Shown: one piece after another, positions 49,578 through 59,019 of the stretch
How the letters are laid out: each line of letters opens with the position of its first letter
Numbering within the stretch: the first letter of the stretch is position 1
The notes under the pieces: generated by a model
Told to the model about the DNA's origin: nothing
What the model saw: the letters and a program-made list of their open reading frames with translations, nothing else
The model's database searches: none
Program-made: the position numbers and the translations under genes
Origin: Niallia taxi
GTDB taxonomy: Bacteria; Bacillota; Bacilli; Bacillales; Cytobacillaceae
DNA length: 63,235 nucleotides
Reading direction: 5' to 3'
Assembly: GCF_004005475.1 (NCBI RefSeq)
Contig: NZ_RZTZ01000021.1
Coordinates: 1 to 63,235, forward strand

Positions 49578-50371
49578 TGGGGAAAATGATAATAGGTCGT
49601 TTTGTTCCGATTGACTCACTACTGCACAGAATGGATCCTCGTTCAAAGCTTATAATTGTATTTTTATTTATATGTATTGTTTTCCTGGCCAACAATGCAG
49701 CCACTTATTTTATACTTGCTGCTTATGTAGGCTTGATGATTATGTTGTCAAAGGTTCCTTTTAAATATATTTATCTAGGATTAAAGCCAATACTTTGGCT
49801 TATATTATTCACGTTCTGTCTTCATTTGTTTTTTACTAAAGACGGCAGCCTATTATTTGAATACGGTTGGATAAAAATTTATTCAGAAGGACTAAGGATG
49901 GGGATACTCATCTCACTACGCTTCTTTCTGCTTATAATCATGACTTCCTTGCTCACATTAACGACAACACCAATTGAACTGACAGATGCATTGGAGACAT
50001 TGCTGGGACCTCTGAAGAAAATCCGTTTTCCAGTCCATGAACTTGCCTTAATGATGTCCATCTCTTTACGCTTCATCCCAACACTCATGGATGAAACGGA
50101 GAAGATAATGAAAGCGCAGATGGCAAGAGGGGTGGAATTTTCAAGTGGACCAATTCAAAGCAGAATAAAAGCAATTGTACCTTTGTTAATTCCGCTTTTT
50201 GTCAATGCCTTCAAGAGAGCCGAGGAGCTGGCTACTGCTATGGAAGCGAGAGGCTACCAAGGTGGAGAGGGCAGAACGAAATATCGTCAGCTAGTTTGGA
50301 AGCAATCGGATAGTATCATGATAGTATTATTAGTACTTGTAGCAGTTTTGCTGCTTGTATTTAAATCATAA
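49574..50371 (+). CDS. ecfT: ECF transporter transmembrane subunit EcfT
   Basis: 265-residue membrane protein with several spans in residues 25-130 and 240-262, and cytosolic coupling helices ending in ARG motifs (MARGVEF and MEARGYQGG), which contact the ATPases. Links EcfA1A2 to interchangeable S-components encoded elsewhere. Overlap ATGA with ecfA2. Confidence 0.95.
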   Translation: MMGKMIIGRFVPIDSLLHRMDPRSKLIIVFLFICIVFLANNAATYFILAAYVGLMIMLSKVPFKYIYLGLKPILWLILFTFCLHLFFTKDGSLLFEYGWIKIYSEGLRMGILISLRFFLLIIMTSLLTLTTTPIELTDALETLLGPLKKIRFPVHELALMMSISLRFIPTLMDETEKIMKAQMARGVEFSSGPIQSRIKAIVPLLIPLFVNAFKRAEELATAMEARGYQGGEGRTKYRQLVWKQSDSIMIVLLVLVAVLLLVFKS

Positions 50372-50383
50372 TGGAGAAAAGTG

Positions 50384-51121
50384 ATGCAAAGATATAAAGG
50401 GATAGTCAGCTACGATGGCACCGAATATTGTGGTTTTCAGCTTCAGCCAAGAGACCGTACTGTTCAAGGAGAAATAGAAAAAGCTTTAAAAAAGCTCCAT
50501 AAAGGCAGTGAGATAAAGATTCAAGCGTCAGGCCGTACAGATGCAGGCGTCCATGCAAAAGGACAGGTCATCCATTTTGATTCAGATCTGGATATACCTG
50601 CTGGAAAGTGGGAGCTTGCAGTAAATGCACTGCTGCCCCATGATATTGTATTTTCCACCATTGAACCAGTAAATATGGACTTCCATGCAAGATACAATGT
50701 AACGGGCAAGGAATACCGTTATTTTATCCATCTCTCTGAAAGAAGGGATCCGTTCAAGCGTAACCATGCCTATTATTATCCATATAAATTGGATATCGAG
50801 GCAATTCGTGAAGCTACTGGATATTTTATTGGAGAACATGACTTCACCAGCTTTTGCTCCATGAAGACGGACAAGGAAGATAAGGTAAGGACTATTACGT
50901 CAATGGAACTAGTGGAAGAGGATGATATGCTTATTTTTAGTTTTAAAGGTAATGGTTTCCTTTATAATATGGTGCGTATTATTATCGGAACACTGTTGGA
51001 CGTAGGCAGAGGCAAACGAAAGCCAGAATCCATTAATGCAATTCTAGCGAAAAAAGACCGTAAAGCGGCAGGAAAGACTGCTTCTGCAAACGGATTGTAT
51101 TTATGGAAGGTCTACTATTAA
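50384..51121 (+). CDS. truA: tRNA pseudouridine synthase TruA
   Basis: 245-residue synthase making pseudouridine at tRNA positions 38-40. Catalytic aspartate in [31 protein letters not shown] near the end. ATG at 50384 chosen; a GTG one codon earlier is an alternative. GGAGAA site. Confidence 0.95.
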   Translation: MQRYKGIVSYDGTEYCGFQLQPRDRTVQGEIEKALKKLHKGSEIKIQASGRTDAGVHAKGQVIHFDSDLDIPAGKWELAVNALLPHDIVFSTIEPVNMDFHARYNVTGKEYRYFIHLSERRDPFKRNHAYYYPYKLDIEAIREATGYFIGEHDFTSFCSMKTDKEDKVRTITSMELVEEDDMLIFSFKGNGFLYNMVRIIIGTLLDVGRGKRKPESINAILAKKDRKAAGKTASANGLYLWKVYY

Positions 51122-51181
51122 GTAGAAAATATCAAGATGAAAAGAAATTTTCATAACAACTAAACCTGGTGTAACATTTTC

Positions 51182-51210
51182 TTGACATATGGCACTCTAG
51201 CATATATCAT
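51182..51210 (+). promoter_or_regulatory. SigA promoter of rplM-rpsI
   Basis: TTGACA (51182-51187), 17 bases and TATCAT (51205-51210). Confidence 0.75.
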
Positions 51211-51227
51211 AATATGGTATGTATTAT

Positions 51228-51265
51228 AAACCCACATTAAGCCCCGGAAACTTAATTGTGTGAAC
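51228..51265 (+). promoter_or_regulatory. L13 leader RNA
   Basis: CCCACATTAAGCCCCGGAAA followed by CTTAATTGTGTG forms the hairpin CACATTAAG/CTTAATTGTG with a CCCCGGAAA loop, matching the L13 leader of Bacillus as I recall it. Likely autogenous control by L13. Confidence 0.75.
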
Positions 51266-51329
51266 ATATAGACGTAAATCATTAAAACAACAAAAAAATT
51301 AAAAACTTAAACATTCAGGAGGGAAACTC

Positions 51330-51767
51330 ATGCGTACAACGTTCATGGCTAATTCAAACACTGTTGACCGTAAATGGTACGTGATTGATGCTGAAGGCAA
51401 AACTTTAGGTCGTCTTGCTAGTGAAGTAGCATCAATCCTACGTGGAAAACATAAACCAACTTTCACACCACATGTGGACACTGGTGATCATGTTATTCTT
51501 TTAAATGCTTCAAAAATCGAATTGACTGGTAAAAAATTGACTGATAAAATTTACTACCGTCACACAATGCATCCAGGTGGACTAAAGCAAAGAACTGCTT
51601 TAGAAATGCGTACAAACTACGCTGAGAAAATGCTTGAGCTTGCTATCAAAGGCATGCTTCCAAAGAATTCTCTTGGTCGTCAAATGTTCAAAAAATTACA
51701 TGTATACGCTGGTAGCGAGCATCCGCACCAAGCACAACAACCAGAAGTTTACGAACTTCGCGGATAA
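51330..51767 (+). CDS. rplM: 50S ribosomal protein L13
   Basis: 145-residue L13, early assembly protein: [48 protein letters not shown] site. Cotranscribed with rpsI. Confidence 0.97.
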   Translation: MRTTFMANSNTVDRKWYVIDAEGKTLGRLASEVASILRGKHKPTFTPHVDTGDHVILLNASKIELTGKKLTDKIYYRHTMHPGGLKQRTALEMRTNYAEKMLELAIKGMLPKNSLGRQMFKKLHVYAGSEHPHQAQQPEVYELRG

Positions 51768-51788
51768 TTAATAAGGGAGGTAAAAAAA

Positions 51789-52181
51789 ATGGCACAGGTT
51801 CAATATATCGGTACTGGTCGTCGTAAAAGTTCCGTTGCACGTGTACGTTTAGTACCAGGCGACGGTCAAATCATCATCAATGGTCGTGAAATTGAAAACT
51901 ACATTCCTTTTGCAGCTTTACGTGAAGTTGTAAAACAACCATTAGTAGCTACTGAAACTACTGGAAGCTACAATATCCTAGTAAACGTTAGCGGTGGAGG
52001 ATACACTGGTCAAGCTGGAGCTATCCGTCATGGTATCGCTCGTGCTTTACTTCAAGTAGATCCTGAGTACCGTCCAACACTTAAACGTGCTGGATTGTTA
52101 ACTCGTGACGCTCGTATGAAAGAACGTAAAAAATACGGTCTTAAAGGCGCTCGTCGTGCACCTCAGTTCTCAAAACGTTAA
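51789..52181 (+). CDS. rpsI: 30S ribosomal protein S9
   Basis: 130-residue S9, whose C-terminal arginine tail (APQFSKR) touches the P-site t[23 protein letters not shown] and [19 protein letters not shown] are conserved. GGGAGG site. Confidence 0.97.
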   Translation: MAQVQYIGTGRRKSSVARVRLVPGDGQIIINGREIENYIPFAALREVVKQPLVATETTGSYNILVNVSGGGYTGQAGAIRHGIARALLQVDPEYRPTLKRAGLLTRDARMKERKKYGLKGARRAPQFSKR

Positions 52182-52192
52182 TTTTACGTTTC

Positions 52193-52228
52193 AAAAGACT
52201 CTCAAGCTTATTGCTTGAGAGTCTTTTT
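52193..52228 (+). terminator. Terminator after rpsI
   Basis: AAAAGACTCTCAAGC (52193-52207) pairs with GCTTGAGAGTCTTTT (52213-52227), with eight T. Confidence 0.95.
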
Positions 52229-52257
52229 TTTCTTCAATCTTATATGTTAATAAGCAG

Positions 52258-52280
52258 CCCCATATGTAGGACATACGGGG
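52258..52280 (-). terminator. Possible terminator of the arabinanase gene
   Basis: CCCCATATGT (52258-52267) and ACATACGGGG (52271-52280) form a 10-bp stem with a 3-base loop, just downstream of the minus-strand stop codon. The T-run is poor. Confidence 0.5.
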
Positions 52281-52290
52281 TTTCTAAAAC

Positions 52291-54828
52291 TTACTTGTTT
52301 TCCTGGGCAAGCTTGCTTACTTCTTCCGCTGTAAGTAAACCATTATAAATTTTCAATTCATCCATGGAACCTTTAAATGGTGCGTCCCACCAGTTTACAC
52401 CAAGACTGAAGCTTGCATTTGCTGTCGTGAATATATTTGGGAAACCTGTGCCTTTATACTTTTCTATTCCGTTAACGTACACGAAAATAGCATCTTTATC
52501 TACTGTAAAAGCCAGGTGAGTCCATTCACCCGTTTTTATTTGGCTGCCGATTGATGCATCATACCATGTCGAGCTGCCTGACCATACTTCTGTGCTGCCG
52601 TTTCCTGTGCCATATGGAAGCAGACTTATCCAGTTGTTACTGTCTCTTGCACCGAAGAAAGTAGTAGTGTATTGCGTCAGTTGTTCTGGTTTAATCCAGA
52701 GGGAAACACTGTAGCTGTCGCTTGATATTAATCCGTTTGGCAATCGTATGCCTGAAGCACCATTAAATTTTGCTGCTTTCCCGCCGTTTACACCATCTGC
52801 GTAGGAAATAGTCCCACCTGTATTATCAATTCTATTTCCTGTTATAATACCGCTGTCGAATTGTGCATTGCTGTCATTTAAATTTCCTTCAAAGGAGTAT
52901 TGTGCAGCCAAACCATTTTCCTTATATGGCAAAACAGTAATGACAAAGTTTTTAGTTGTTGTGAACTTGCCTTTTGTAATGGTAGCGGTCAACGTAGCAT
53001 CTTTACTTGCAGCGCCAGCCTCTGGACGTGTTATGGCACCCGTTGCTGAGATGACATCTGAATCAGAGGTTTTCCATGTGATAGTTGTATGACGGGTCCC
53101 CTCTGTCGGTAAGGATATATTAGAAACTACGTTTGCTGTATCGCCAAGATTTAGGTCAGTTTTAACATCCTGTACGATTTCCTTGTCTGTCATATCTTCC
53201 ATTTTGCTGCCCCAGATTGTAACTCCTTCGTTTGACATGGCTGTAAATGCCATCACATAGCTTTTGGATACTTCATCCCATTGGCGGACAAACACACCGT
53301 TGTAGGTACTGTCGTCGATTTTTATTTCCGCTTCATTATGACTTGTCTTTTTCCAAGTACCAGTCACATCTCCTGTTATTTTTCCGTTTTTAGTAAGCTC
53401 GATATATACAGATTCAGTGATATCGCCTGAATAGGTTTTTCCATGATTAACGAACTGATATTGGCCAATTAAAGCTTGCCTATTTACTTTTTCGAGCTTT
53501 TCCCCACTATAGCGGTATGGTGCCGCAATAGGCCAGCCTTCACTGTTCATAAACATTTGATGAACACGCACTTCATGCATTTCACCTGTTTGAGGGAAGC
53601 GAGAATGGAACACTAAGAAATGCTGACCTGTTTCAGAATCAATGAAAGCAGAGTTATGTCCAGGTGATACGTAGCCGACTCCGATACCAGTGCCAGGATC
53701 TCCAATTCTTCGTTCAAACAGGAAATTTCCCATAACCTTATTTCCATAGGGTGAATTGTCTACATTTCCAGATAGAACCGCAGATTGGCCGCTTGCATCT
53801 ACATATGGACCATCTGGTGTTTTTGAACGAAACAGCCTCATATTATAACCGCCATCAGCACCTAACCAGCCATATGTCACATATAGATAATAATATTTCG
53901 TATTTTTATCATAGACTATATATGGACCCTCTCCAGATTTGTAAAAGCCGCCAGCAATTTTTGTGCCGAAGTAGCGGTCAATCATTCTGCCGTCCTTTGT
54001 TTTGCCATCTTTCTCAGGATAGATTGGTTTTCCGGTTTTCTTATCTATCTCTAGCAGGTAGATACCGCCAGACCAAGAGCCATATGTCATCCAAAGTTTG
54101 CCGTCAGCAGCTGTGAACACATTAGCATCAATAGCATTAGGATAAAGATTATTGTTATAGGAGCCGTCTGAATTGAACCAGTTGTCATTTTCACTTTTCA
54201 AGTTTCCGGAATTAATCAAGCCTTGGATGTTTGTGTTGACCCACTTTTTGTCGACATTGCTATTAGCGTCTTTTGCACTTTCTTTTGTAAAGCCAGAATA
54301 GACAATTGTATCAACATATTCATAGGGACCTTCAATGTTTTGTGAAACAGCATAGCCGATTGCAGATCGTATATAAGTGGATGATGCACTATAATAAATC
54401 ATGTAGGCACCTTTGCTGCCATCTTTATTGACATAGTTTTTATTCCAAAAAACATCAGGAGCCCATACCGCGAAACCGCCCTTGCTGTCAGAATCATCTT
54501 CTCCAGCCCATTTAAAAGAGCCTGCTAAGTTTTTTGATAAGTCACCATATAACTTGTTATTTGGAGTTGTATAACCATTTGTGAAGGTTTCCCATTTGAT
54601 CAAATCATCTGATTTCGCTGCTTCAATATGTGAGCCGAAAACATAGTAAGTATCTCCATCCTTTACTATGGATGGATCATGGACAGATACGTCTTGATAA
54701 TCAGGAATTGCAGGTTTTGCGCTGGCGAGGTTTGTTTGATTTGTTTTTTCTGCAAATGCAGCGCTTGGAATAGTTAGTACTAAAGCTAAAGTGGCGGTCA
54801 GTAAAAGCCGCAAATTACTTTTTTTCAT
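52291..54828 (-). CDS. Secreted GH43 arabinan endo-1,5-alpha-L-arabinosidase, multidomain
   Basis: 845-residue secreted enzyme predicted to cut arabinan of plant cell walls. It has a signal peptide (cleavage after AFA, about residue 26), a GH43 five-bladed propeller with catalytic-type residues in VHDPSIVKDG (Asp 51), WAPDVFW, DANVFTAADGKLWM and GEGPYIVYD, and metal-site GHNSAFID. Then a lipocalin-like beta domain (about 450-555), an atrophied Ig-like domain (about 560-640) and a LamG/concanavalin-like domain at the end (about 645-840), probably carbohydrate-binding. ATG at 54828 lies 8 bases after GGAG; an ATG two codons earlier is too close. It is an accessory gene within a housekeeping block, opposite in strand, with its own cre site. 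Confidence 0.9.
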   Translation of the reverse strand: MKKSNLRLLLTATLALVLTIPSAAFAEKTNQTNLASAKPAIPDYQDVSVHDPSIVKDGDTYYVFGSHIEAAKSDDLIKWETFTNGYTTPNNKLYGDLSKNLAGSFKWAGEDDSDSKGGFAVWAPDVFWNKNYVNKDGSKGAYMIYYSASSTYIRSAIGYAVSQNIEGPYEYVDTIVYSGFTKESAKDANSNVDKKWVNTNIQGLINSGNLKSENDNWFNSDGSYNNNLYPNAIDANVFTAADGKLWMTYGSWSGGIYLLEIDKKTGKPIYPEKDGKTKDGRMIDRYFGTKIAGGFYKSGEGPYIVYDKNTKYYYLYVTYGWLGADGGYNMRLFRSKTPDGPYVDASGQSAVLSGNVDNSPYGNKVMGNFLFERRIGDPGTGIGVGYVSPGHNSAFIDSETGQHFLVFHSRFPQTGEMHEVRVHQMFMNSEGWPIAAPYRYSGEKLEKVNRQALIGQYQFVNHGKTYSGDITESVYIELTKNGKITGDVTGTWKKTSHNEAEIKIDDSTYNGVFVRQWDEVSKSYVMAFTAMSNEGVTIWGSKMEDMTDKEIVQDVKTDLNLGDTANVVSNISLPTEGTRHTTITWKTSDSDVISATGAITRPEAGAASKDATLTATITKGKFTTTKNFVITVLPYKENGLAAQYSFEGNLNDSNAQFDSGIITGNRIDNTGGTISYADGVNGGKAAKFNGASGIRLPNGLISSDSYSVSLWIKPEQLTQYTTTFFGARDSNNWISLLPYGTGNGSTEVWSGSSTWYDASIGSQIKTGEWTHLAFTVDKDAIFVYVNGIEKYKGTGFPNIFTTANASFSLGVNWWDAPFKGSMDELKIYNGLLTAEEVSKLAQENK

Positions 54829-54946
54829 GAACATAACTCCTTCTTTTTGAAATGGAAGCCATAGTGCTTGTAATGGACAGCTCCAATTCTTTGAGGCGTT
54901 GTACTATGTATGGGGAGCGGCTCCAAAATGGATTTTACCGTATTAA

Positions 54947-54955
54947 CCTCCTTTC
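54947..54955 (-). promoter_or_regulatory. Orphan Shine-Dalgarno (STAB-SD-like) in the arabinanase leader
   Basis: On the minus strand GAAAGGAGG stands about 120 bases before the arabinanase start, with no start codon at a usable distance. The sequence is the same as the STAB-SD that protects cry3 mRNAs in B. thuringiensis from 5' decay. It lies near the expected mRNA 5' end. Confidence 0.5.
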
Positions 54956-54965
54956 GTCTTTAATT

Positions 54966-54979
54966 TAAAAACGCTTTCA
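54966..54979 (-). promoter_or_regulatory. cre site (CcpA) for the arabinanase gene
   Basis: TGAAAGCGTTTTTA on the minus strand matches the cre consensus TGWAANCGNTNWCA at all but one position. It predicts carbon catabolite repression of the arabinanase. Confidence 0.75.
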
Positions 54980-55063
54980 TAATCTATCATACGTTAACAA
55001 TATTAGTGGAACAGAATCAATTGACCTATTTTTTTACAAAAACTGCATATTTCTATTAAAAAC

Positions 55064-55089
55064 TGGAACTAATCCGCGGATAATTCGTA
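55064..55089 (+). promoter_or_regulatory. SigW-type ECF promoter of ydbS-ydbT
   Basis: TGGAAC (55064-55069), exactly 16 bases and CGTA (55086-55089) match the SigW pattern TGAAAC-N16-CGTA with one mismatch. ydbST belongs to the SigW regulon in B. subtilis, so context supports it. Confidence 0.75.
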
Positions 55090-55119
55090 ATAAAACTATA
55101 AGTAGGAGGTGCTAGAGTA

Positions 55120-55614
55120 ATGTACTCTAAAATAGAGGAACCGAAGAAAAGAATATCCGAAAAAGCAATGAAAGTTTGGCGCATATCAGAGACCATAATA
55201 AATGTTGGGATACTTGTAGTGCTTGGTGTTTTATATTACTTAGATGATTATTTTGAGTGGACGTACTGGATTGGCTGGATTATTCTTGGCCTTATAGGTT
55301 TAACAGTATTATCAGCAATCTGGGAAATTATTATTGAACCGTCGTTAAAACAGAAATATTGGCGTTATGATGTGGATGAAGAATTCATCCAGTTAAAATC
55401 AGGAATATGGAAAAAACAGCATCAACTCATCCCGATGACAAAGGTGCAGTCGGTTGAACTTGTGCAAGGACCGCTTTTAAGAAAATATCAGCTGTATTCT
55501 ATTTCTGTTGGTACGATGGGAAGCAGTCATCAAATTCCGGCTATCCCAGAAGAAGAAGCACTAGAACTAAGGAACCAAATAGCTCATTATGCAAAGATTA
55601 AGGAAGTGGAATAA
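55120..55614 (+). CDS. ydbS: bPH2-domain membrane protein YdbS
   Basis: 164-residue protein with two membrane spans (residues about 24-70) and one bacterial PH-like domain (bPH2) with the VDEEFIQLKSGIWKKQHQLI start. In B. subtilis ydbST is SigW-controlled and protects against a bacteriocin-type compound of other bacilli; the mechanism is not known. GGAGGTG site; overlaps ydbT by one base. Confidence 0.85.
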   Translation: MYSKIEEPKKRISEKAMKVWRISETIINVGILVVLGVLYYLDDYFEWTYWIGWIILGLIGLTVLSAIWEIIIEPSLKQKYWRYDVDEEFIQLKSGIWKKQHQLIPMTKVQSVELVQGPLLRKYQLYSISVGTMGSSHQIPAIPEEEALELRNQIAHYAKIKEVE

Positions 55615-57092
55615 TGGAAGGAAGAACAGCAAGGCTGCATCCGGTAAAAATGCTGCTGGATTTCGTTTCATTGATTAAAACCAATTTTATAATCATTTTC
55701 TTTCTTTACGTTATTCATTTTGGTACAGACAGCAAACTTTGGCTAGCTTCACAGTATTTATTTGCCGTGTTCATTCTTTTGGCAATTGTTTATAACTTCT
55801 TCAATTGGTGTTTCTACCGGTATACAGTAAAAGACGAGGCTATTCATATTTCATCTGGTGTCATAAAGAAATCAGAACGGGTAATCTCTTTAAGTAAAAT
55901 CCAAAATATTCAAAAGCGTACTACTGTTATCCATAAACTATTCAATATTTCTTCCATTACGATGGAGACCGGAGAGTCAGGCGATAATGGATCAATTGCA
56001 TTAGCAGCTGTTTCTAAACAAGAAGCAGATTGGCTGGAGACAATTGCATCAATTGTTTATGATGAAGAAATTTCAGAAGCCTCCGAGGAGGAAAAGGATC
56101 CTGATTCTATAGTGGAGACACAGAATGAAAGAGAGATTCATTTTATTGCATCTAAAAAAGATGTATTGAAGGCATCCTTCACATCATTAAGCTTTTTTGC
56201 ACTTATACCTGTTGTGTTTACGATATATTCTAATATGGAAGACCTGTTGCCAGTCACAAGCATTATGGGGGATTGGCTGAAAGCCATCATGAGATACTGG
56301 TGGCTGATTGCTATTACGTTGGTTATCTTTACATTCATTGCAATTGCATTTGGTGTAATCACTACTTATTGGAGGTATGGTAAATACCAGATTTTATCTG
56401 ACAGTAAAAGGATTTATATTAGAAAGGGTTTGGTGGACGAGGTTGCTTTTTCCATCTTAAAAGAGAAGGTTCAGGCTATTGAGGTAATCCAATCACCACT
56501 GAAAAGAATCTTGCGACTTGCTGAGGTTAAACTGGTCAGTGCAGGTGAAACAGGAGAAGAGGATTTGAAAACAAATTCTTTATACCCATTTTTACCGGTA
56601 AATAGGGCATATGAAATTGTTCATGAACTATTACCTGAATATAAAATCCTCCCAAACATGACAAGCTTACCGAAAACTGCGCTTGTGGCAAAAATGTTAA
56701 GACCAAGTATTTTGTGGCTTGCAGCATTAGTAGGACTTATTATCTTTAAACAAAACTTATGGTATGTCTCCTTTGCAGTATTGCTGATCGTTTATATATT
56801 GCGCTTACTGGACTTTTTAAACAGCAGTTATATTGTAAAGGATGAATATATGCAGATGAGAACAGGAAGCCTCGAAACTTCCTTATTCCTTACGAAGAGA
56901 AGTAAAGTAATTGAGGTTGAAGTGGCTCAGTCCAGATGGCAAAGGCGGTTTGGTTTAGCAAAAATGGGGATTGTTAACCGCTCTAAGCCAATCGTTCATA
57001 CTTCTATAAAGGATGTCCCTTATGATGCGGCTGTTGACTTTTATTATTGGTATAAGAAGAGGGGAAAAGACATTCGTATTGAGAAACAATAA
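55614..57092 (+). CDS. ydbT: bPH2-domain membrane protein YdbT
   Basis: 492-residue partner of YdbS. It has several membrane spans (about 20-60, 190-250, 370-400) and three bPH2 units, recognisable by repeats such as KDEAIHISSGVIKKSERVIS, RIYIRKGLVDEVAFSILKEK and KDEYMQMRTGSLETSLFLTK. TAATG overlap with ydbS indicates one operon and probably one complex at the membrane. Confidence 0.87.
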   Translation: MEGRTARLHPVKMLLDFVSLIKTNFIIIFFLYVIHFGTDSKLWLASQYLFAVFILLAIVYNFFNWCFYRYTVKDEAIHISSGVIKKSERVISLSKIQNIQKRTTVIHKLFNISSITMETGESGDNGSIALAAVSKQEADWLETIASIVYDEEISEASEEEKDPDSIVETQNEREIHFIASKKDVLKASFTSLSFFALIPVVFTIYSNMEDLLPVTSIMGDWLKAIMRYWWLIAITLVIFTFIAIAFGVITTYWRYGKYQILSDSKRIYIRKGLVDEVAFSILKEKVQAIEVIQSPLKRILRLAEVKLVSAGETGEEDLKTNSLYPFLPVNRAYEIVHELLPEYKILPNMTSLPKTALVAKMLRPSILWLAALVGLIIFKQNLWYVSFAVLLIVYILRLLDFLNSSYIVKDEYMQMRTGSLETSLFLTKRSKVIEVEVAQSRWQRRFGLAKMGIVNRSKPIVHTSIKDVPYDAAVDFYYWYKKRGKDIRIEKQ

Positions 57093-57213
57093 TTAAATCT
57101 TTTTATATCGTTCCCCATTAATCAAAGTGTATACAAGTACATATTTCCTTCAATGTTCTTGGTTTTTTCGTTCATACTAATAAGGCAAAAGATTTAATGA
57201 AAGGACAAATCTC

Positions 57214-57984
57214 ATGCTGACTAAACAACAACTTAATGATTTTCAATCGCTGTTAGAGGAACATAAACAAGACATAGAAGAGAGATATGACATAAATGAC
57301 CACCTGAATTTAATTAGAAGCCACGCGCATGATTCTGTAGGTGAGCTTTCGAGCTATGATAATCATCCAGGTGATGAAGGAACAGAATTATATGAGAGAG
57401 AAAAAGATATTGCTCTAAATGAACATTATAGATTTGAGTATGAAGGTGTGGTTCATGCATTAAAGGCAATCCAGAATGGAACATACGGAAAATGTGTGGA
57501 ATGCGGCAAGGAGATTCCTCTTGGACGTCTGGAGGCTCTTCCCACGGCTTTATACTGTATAGAACATACTCCAGATAAGGTTGTCTCTCATGAGCGCCCA
57601 GTTGAAGAGGGTGTGCTCATGCCGCCGTTTGGAAAGTTTGATATGGATGAACAAGATGAAAATGTAGCTTATGATGCAGAGGATTCCTGGCAGGATGTTG
57701 AGAGCTTTGGGACCTCAGAAACTCCATCTGATTTTATCGATCCTGTTGATCACTATAATGATCTTTCTATTGATTCTTACGAAAACGTTGGGTATGTCGA
57801 GGAGTATGAGAACTTTGTTGGAGTAGATATAGAGGGGAAAAACATCACTGTATATCCGAATCCACAGCATAAAAGATATGAGCACAGTTTAGATGAAGAG
57901 GGCATTATGACGAGCTTTGGGGATTTACCTGCATATGAACATGAACCTTATGTGGAAGATGCAGATGATAAGGAACGGTTTTGA
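57214..57984 (+). CDS. yteA: YteA-like TraR/DksA zinc-finger protein
   Basis: 256-residue protein with a DksA/TraR-type domain: helical N-terminus and the zinc finger CVECGKEIPLGRLEALPTAL followed by YCIEH. The long acidic C-terminal half (about 130-256) is poorly defined. B. subtilis YteA is annotated as sporulation linked; target unknown. AAAGGAC site 7 bases upstream. CATACTA at about 57174 resembles a sporulation -10, but no matching -35 was found. Confidence 0.78.
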   Translation: MLTKQQLNDFQSLLEEHKQDIEERYDINDHLNLIRSHAHDSVGELSSYDNHPGDEGTELYEREKDIALNEHYRFEYEGVVHALKAIQNGTYGKCVECGKEIPLGRLEALPTALYCIEHTPDKVVSHERPVEEGVLMPPFGKFDMDEQDENVAYDAEDSWQDVESFGTSETPSDFIDPVDHYNDLSIDSYENVGYVEEYENFVGVDIEGKNITVYPNPQHKRYEHSLDEEGIMTSFGDLPAYEHEPYVEDADDKERF

Positions 57985-57987
57985 AGG

Positions 57988-58037
57988 AAGGTCAGGCAAC
58001 ATAACTAGACTTAAGATCTAGTGCGCTGCCTGACCTT
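57988..58037. terminator. Bidirectional terminator between yteA and csgA-like gene
   Basis: AAGGTCAGGCA (57988-57998) pairs with TGCCTGACCTT (58027-58037), with an inner ACTAGA/TCTAGT hairpin. T-runs on both sides (TTTTTT right; A-rich left) let it serve both converging genes. Confidence 0.75.
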
Positions 58038-58043
58038 TTTTGT

Positions 58044-58292
58044 TTAAAACAATAGTTCGTAAATGTCGTTTAAATGGTGGACTCTTTCGGAATCCTGTTC
58101 ATTTTCTGCGTGCTGAATTTCTTCTGCCAGCACTTGATTGAGGAAGTTAATCTCTTCCTCTGTTAAATCTCGAACAAAAGCTTCTTCTGATTTGTAACCA
58201 TTCTTCATTTTCCCGTAAATGCTTTTTCCTGTATCTGAACGGTCTGTGTATAGTGATAGAACTTCTCTTACATATGCTATAGATTGAATCAT
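58044..58292 (-). CDS. csgA: Small spore protein, CsgA-like
   Basis: 82-residue protein ending in FVRDLTEEEINFLNQVL and NEQDSERVHHLNDIYELLF, which I recall as the pattern of B. subtilis CsgA, a SigG-dependent sporulation protein of unknown job. The ATG at 58292 follows GAGGTG by 5 bases; four codons upstream are excluded. A SigG-like promoter (58326-58356) supports spore expression. Confidence 0.7.
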   Translation of the reverse strand: MIQSIAYVREVLSLYTDRSDTGKSIYGKMKNGYKSEEAFVRDLTEEEINFLNQVLAEEIQHAENEQDSERVHHLNDIYELLF

Positions 58293-58325
58293 CCTGCACC
58301 TCATACTTTGGATTTTTTTCAGTTT

Positions 58326-58356
58326 TATTATGGTTTATTTTTACTAGTTTTATTAA
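58326..58356 (-). promoter_or_regulatory. SigG/SigF-type promoter of csgA-like gene
   Basis: On the minus strand TTAATA (58351-58356), 18 bases and CATAATA (58326-58332). The -10 matches the forespore consensus CATANTA; the -35 has one mismatch to TGMATA. Confidence 0.6.
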
Positions 58357-58472
58357 TAGCAACATACATTTTCCATTTATAGAAACATCCATATTAATTG
58401 GATATGGAAATCACATCTCTCCTTGAATTTCCCTTTGGATTTAGTCGAAACTATTTTTAAGAGGTGAAAGCA

Positions 58473-58913
58473 GTGACAGTTATTATGGACTTCGATTTGA
58501 AAAAAAGAGAAAAACAAATTAAATACGAAAGGTCTGTGCTTAAGGAGCTTTCTATAAAGGATTTAAAGGCGAAGGTTGCTCATTACTTTGGATCTTCTCA
58601 GTTGACGAAAAGTGTCATCATAAACGAAGGTATGGAGGAAGCTTGCTTTGATGTGGCGATAGAAGCCTTTTTATTAGGTGCAAACTTTAGCAAATTCAAT
58701 GAATGGGGAGAGGATATCCCCACGATTAAAAATAGATGTTTGGAAGAAGATAAACATTTAAAGGATACTTTATTTCATTTTCTTTTATACTGGGGTAGTG
58801 AAGAAAGCAGCAAAAACGAATCCTTGTACTATCTATGTGAACAATTCGTTGATGCATGGTGGTTAGAAGGATTTCATAAAGCAAATAAAAGAAGAAAGCT
58901 CAGGCTACATTAA
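58473..58913 (+). CDS. ybaK: YbaK family protein (DUF2521)
   Basis: 146-residue, highly charged protein of unknown function. It resembles B. subtilis YbaK, which also stands before cwlD. GTG at 58473 lies 5 bases after GAGGTGA; the GTG at 58464 is inside that site. Contains two tryptophan-rich segments (DAWWLEGFHKANKRRKLRL at the end). Confidence 0.8.
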   Translation: MTVIMDFDLKKREKQIKYERSVLKELSIKDLKAKVAHYFGSSQLTKSVIINEGMEEACFDVAIEAFLLGANFSKFNEWGEDIPTIKNRCLEEDKHLKDTLFHFLLYWGSEESSKNESLYYLCEQFVDAWWLEGFHKANKRRKLRLH

Positions 58914-58948
58914 AATCAGGCGGTCGCGCACCGCTTGATTTTTTTTCG
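58914..58948 (+). terminator. Terminator after ybaK
   Basis: AATCAGGCGGT (58914-58924) pairs with ACCGCTTGATT (58930-58940), followed by eight T. Confidence 0.9.
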
Positions 58949-59019
58949 GGCTTGTTCTAAACCCCCCTCTCGTCCCATATATTTAGGATAAGGACAGGCA
59001 GGAGGGATTGACTAGGACA

